Shown: positions 5,110 through 5,863 of the stretch, piece by piece
Layout: every line of letters starts with the position of its first letter
Numbering within the stretch: position 1 is the stretch's first letter
Assembly: GCA_017481185.1 (NCBI GenBank)
Contig: JAFUPO010000331.1
Span: 1-5,863 of the forward strand
Length of the DNA: 5,863 bases
Reading direction: 5' to 3'
Origin: Clostridia bacterium
Lineage (GTDB): Bacteria > Bacillota_A > Clostridia > Christensenellales > Aristaeellaceae
Made by a program: the position numbers and the translations under genes
Notes under the pieces: model-generated
What the model was told of the DNA's origin: nothing
The model's input: only the letters and a program-made list of their open reading frames with translations
Databases searched by the model: none

Positions 5110-5863
5110 ATGTACGACCCCTCCCTGCAATCCCAGCCCCTGGCGGACAGGCTCCGCCCCCAAACCCTTCAGGAATACGCGGGCCAGCAGCACCTGCTGG
5201 GGCCCGGTATGCTTTTGCGCCAGTTAATTGAGCAGGATATGGTCTCCTCCATGATCTTCTGGGGCCCCCCTGGCGTGGGCAAAACCACCCTGGCCAGGAT
5301 CATCGCCCAGCGCACCCGAGCCCAATTTATTGATTTCAGCGCCGTGACAAGCGGCGTCAAGGAGATCCGCCAGGTGATGCAGCGGGCGGAGGAAAGCCGC
5401 CTTCACGGCCAAAAAACCCTGCTTTTCGTAGACGAAATTCACCGCTTCAACAAGGCCCAGCAGGACGCCTTTCTCCCCTTTGTGGAAAAGGGCAGCATCA
5501 TCCTCATCGGGGCCACCACCGAAAACCCCTCCTTTGAAATCAACGCCGCACTTTTGAGCCGGTGCAAAGTATTCGTTTTAAAAGGCCTGGAGCCCAAAGA
5601 CCTGATTAGTCTCATGGAGCGGGCCTTGGAGGATCCCAGAGGCTTCGGCCATCAGGCCGTAACGCTGGAGGAAGGGGTGCTCCCCGCTCTGGCAGCCTTT
5701 TCAAACGGCGACGCCCGGGTAGCCCTTTCCACTTTAGAAATGGCGGTGCTTAACGGGCAGATGGATGAAAACGGCCGCCTTACCGTGACCCTGGCCACGG
5801 TGGAGCAGTGCACCAGCCGCAAATCCCTTTTGTATGATAAAAACGGCGAGGAGCATTACAACC
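5110..5863 (+). CDS. rarA: Replication-associated recombination protein A (RarA/MgsA AAA+ ATPase), partial
   Basis: The reading frame is open to the right edge; 251 residues are visible of the roughly 420-450 usual for RarA. This AAA+ ATPase, related to clamp-loader subunits and to eukaryotic WRNIP1/Mgs1, acts at stalled replication forks and gaps. The N-terminus PLADRLRPQTLQEYAGQQHLL (10-30) is the family's typical opening. ATPase motifs are intact: Walker A GPPGVGKTT 52-60, Walker B LLFVDEIHRF 104-113, sensor 1 GATTENPSFE 134-143, arginine finger region LLSRCKVF 148-155 (R151), and the sensor 2 segment GDARVALSTLE 200-210 (R203). The tetramerisation and C-terminal domains lie outside the window. 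A clamp-loader gamma/tau subunit or RuvB is excluded by the VDEIHRFNKAQQDAFLP and TTENPSFE signatures, which are specific to RarA. The gene starts 9 bases after the DUF4364 stop. Confidence 0.96.
   Translation, partial: MYDPSLQSQPLADRLRPQTLQEYAGQQHLLGPGMLLRQLIEQDMVSSMIFWGPPGVGKTTLARIIAQRTRAQFIDFSAVTSGVKEIRQVMQRAEESRLHGQKTLLFVDEIHRFNKAQQDAFLPFVEKGSIILIGATTENPSFEINAALLSRCKVFVLKGLEPKDLISLMERALEDPRGFGHQAVTLEEGVLPALAAFSNGDARVALSTLEMAVLNGQMDENGRLTVTLATVEQCTSRKSLLYDKNGEEHYN

Noticed and set aside
4741..5442. Minus-strand frames opposite the DUF4364 and rarA genes
   Set aside because: They are antisense to well-supported genes and have no motifs of their own.
1..5863. CRISPR arrays, tRNA or rRNA genes, insertion sequences, attachment sites, riboswitches
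   Set aside because: I looked for spaced direct repeats, cloverleaf-type sequences, transposase motifs and long structured leaders and saw none. Nearly all of the window is coding, and leaders are about 20-30 bases, too short for a riboswitch.

Overview
The window looks like an ordinary chromosomal segment of a Gram-positive, low-GC-lineage (Bacillota, Clostridia-type) bacterium, although its base composition is fairly GC-rich (roughly mid to high 50s % by eye). The main support is the set of protein families: RecD2 helicase followed by ComF, a DUF4364-family protein, an HPr-like protein of the kind common in Clostridia, and strong AGGAGG-type ribosome binding sites. A gut or anaerobic Clostridia relative (Oscillospiraceae or Christensenellales type) is a reasonable guess, but it is inference.

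Layout: two transcription units diverge from a compact regulatory region at about 3916-4056. Leftward (minus strand), an extended -10 promoter reads recD2 (3915-1696), then comF (1699-995, overlapping recD2 by an ATGA), then a secreted PIG-L-family deacetylase (985 to beyond base 1, cut by the window edge). Spacing and overlap suggest a single operon. Rightward (plus strand), a TTGCAT-N17-TATACT promoter reads a small HPr-like gene (4057-4284) that ends at a strong rho-independent terminator (4307-4337). Immediately after the terminator comes a DUF4364 gene with a GTG start (4354-5100), then rarA/mgsA (5110 to beyond the right edge, cut).

Functionally, the two best-understood products are RecD2, a 5'-3' SF1B DNA helicase, and RarA, an AAA+ clamp-loader-like ATPase. 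Both act in replication-fork maintenance and recombination. ComF is a phosphoribosyltransferase-like protein with Cys pairs, linked to handling of incoming DNA. The HPr-like protein lacks the phosphorylatable His but keeps the regulatory Ser position, so it is more likely a Crh-like regulator or a new-role paralogue than a PTS phosphocarrier. The PIG-L protein is exported and probably acts on an extracellular or envelope amino sugar.

No RNA genes, mobile elements, CRISPR arrays or recombination sites were seen. No gene-free stretch exceeds 300 bases. I do not see a clearly new system. The most unusual points are the His-less HPr-like protein, an apparent internal duplication in the DUF4364 protein, the terminator abutting the next gene's ribosome binding site, and an exported deacetylase riding on a DNA-repair operon.
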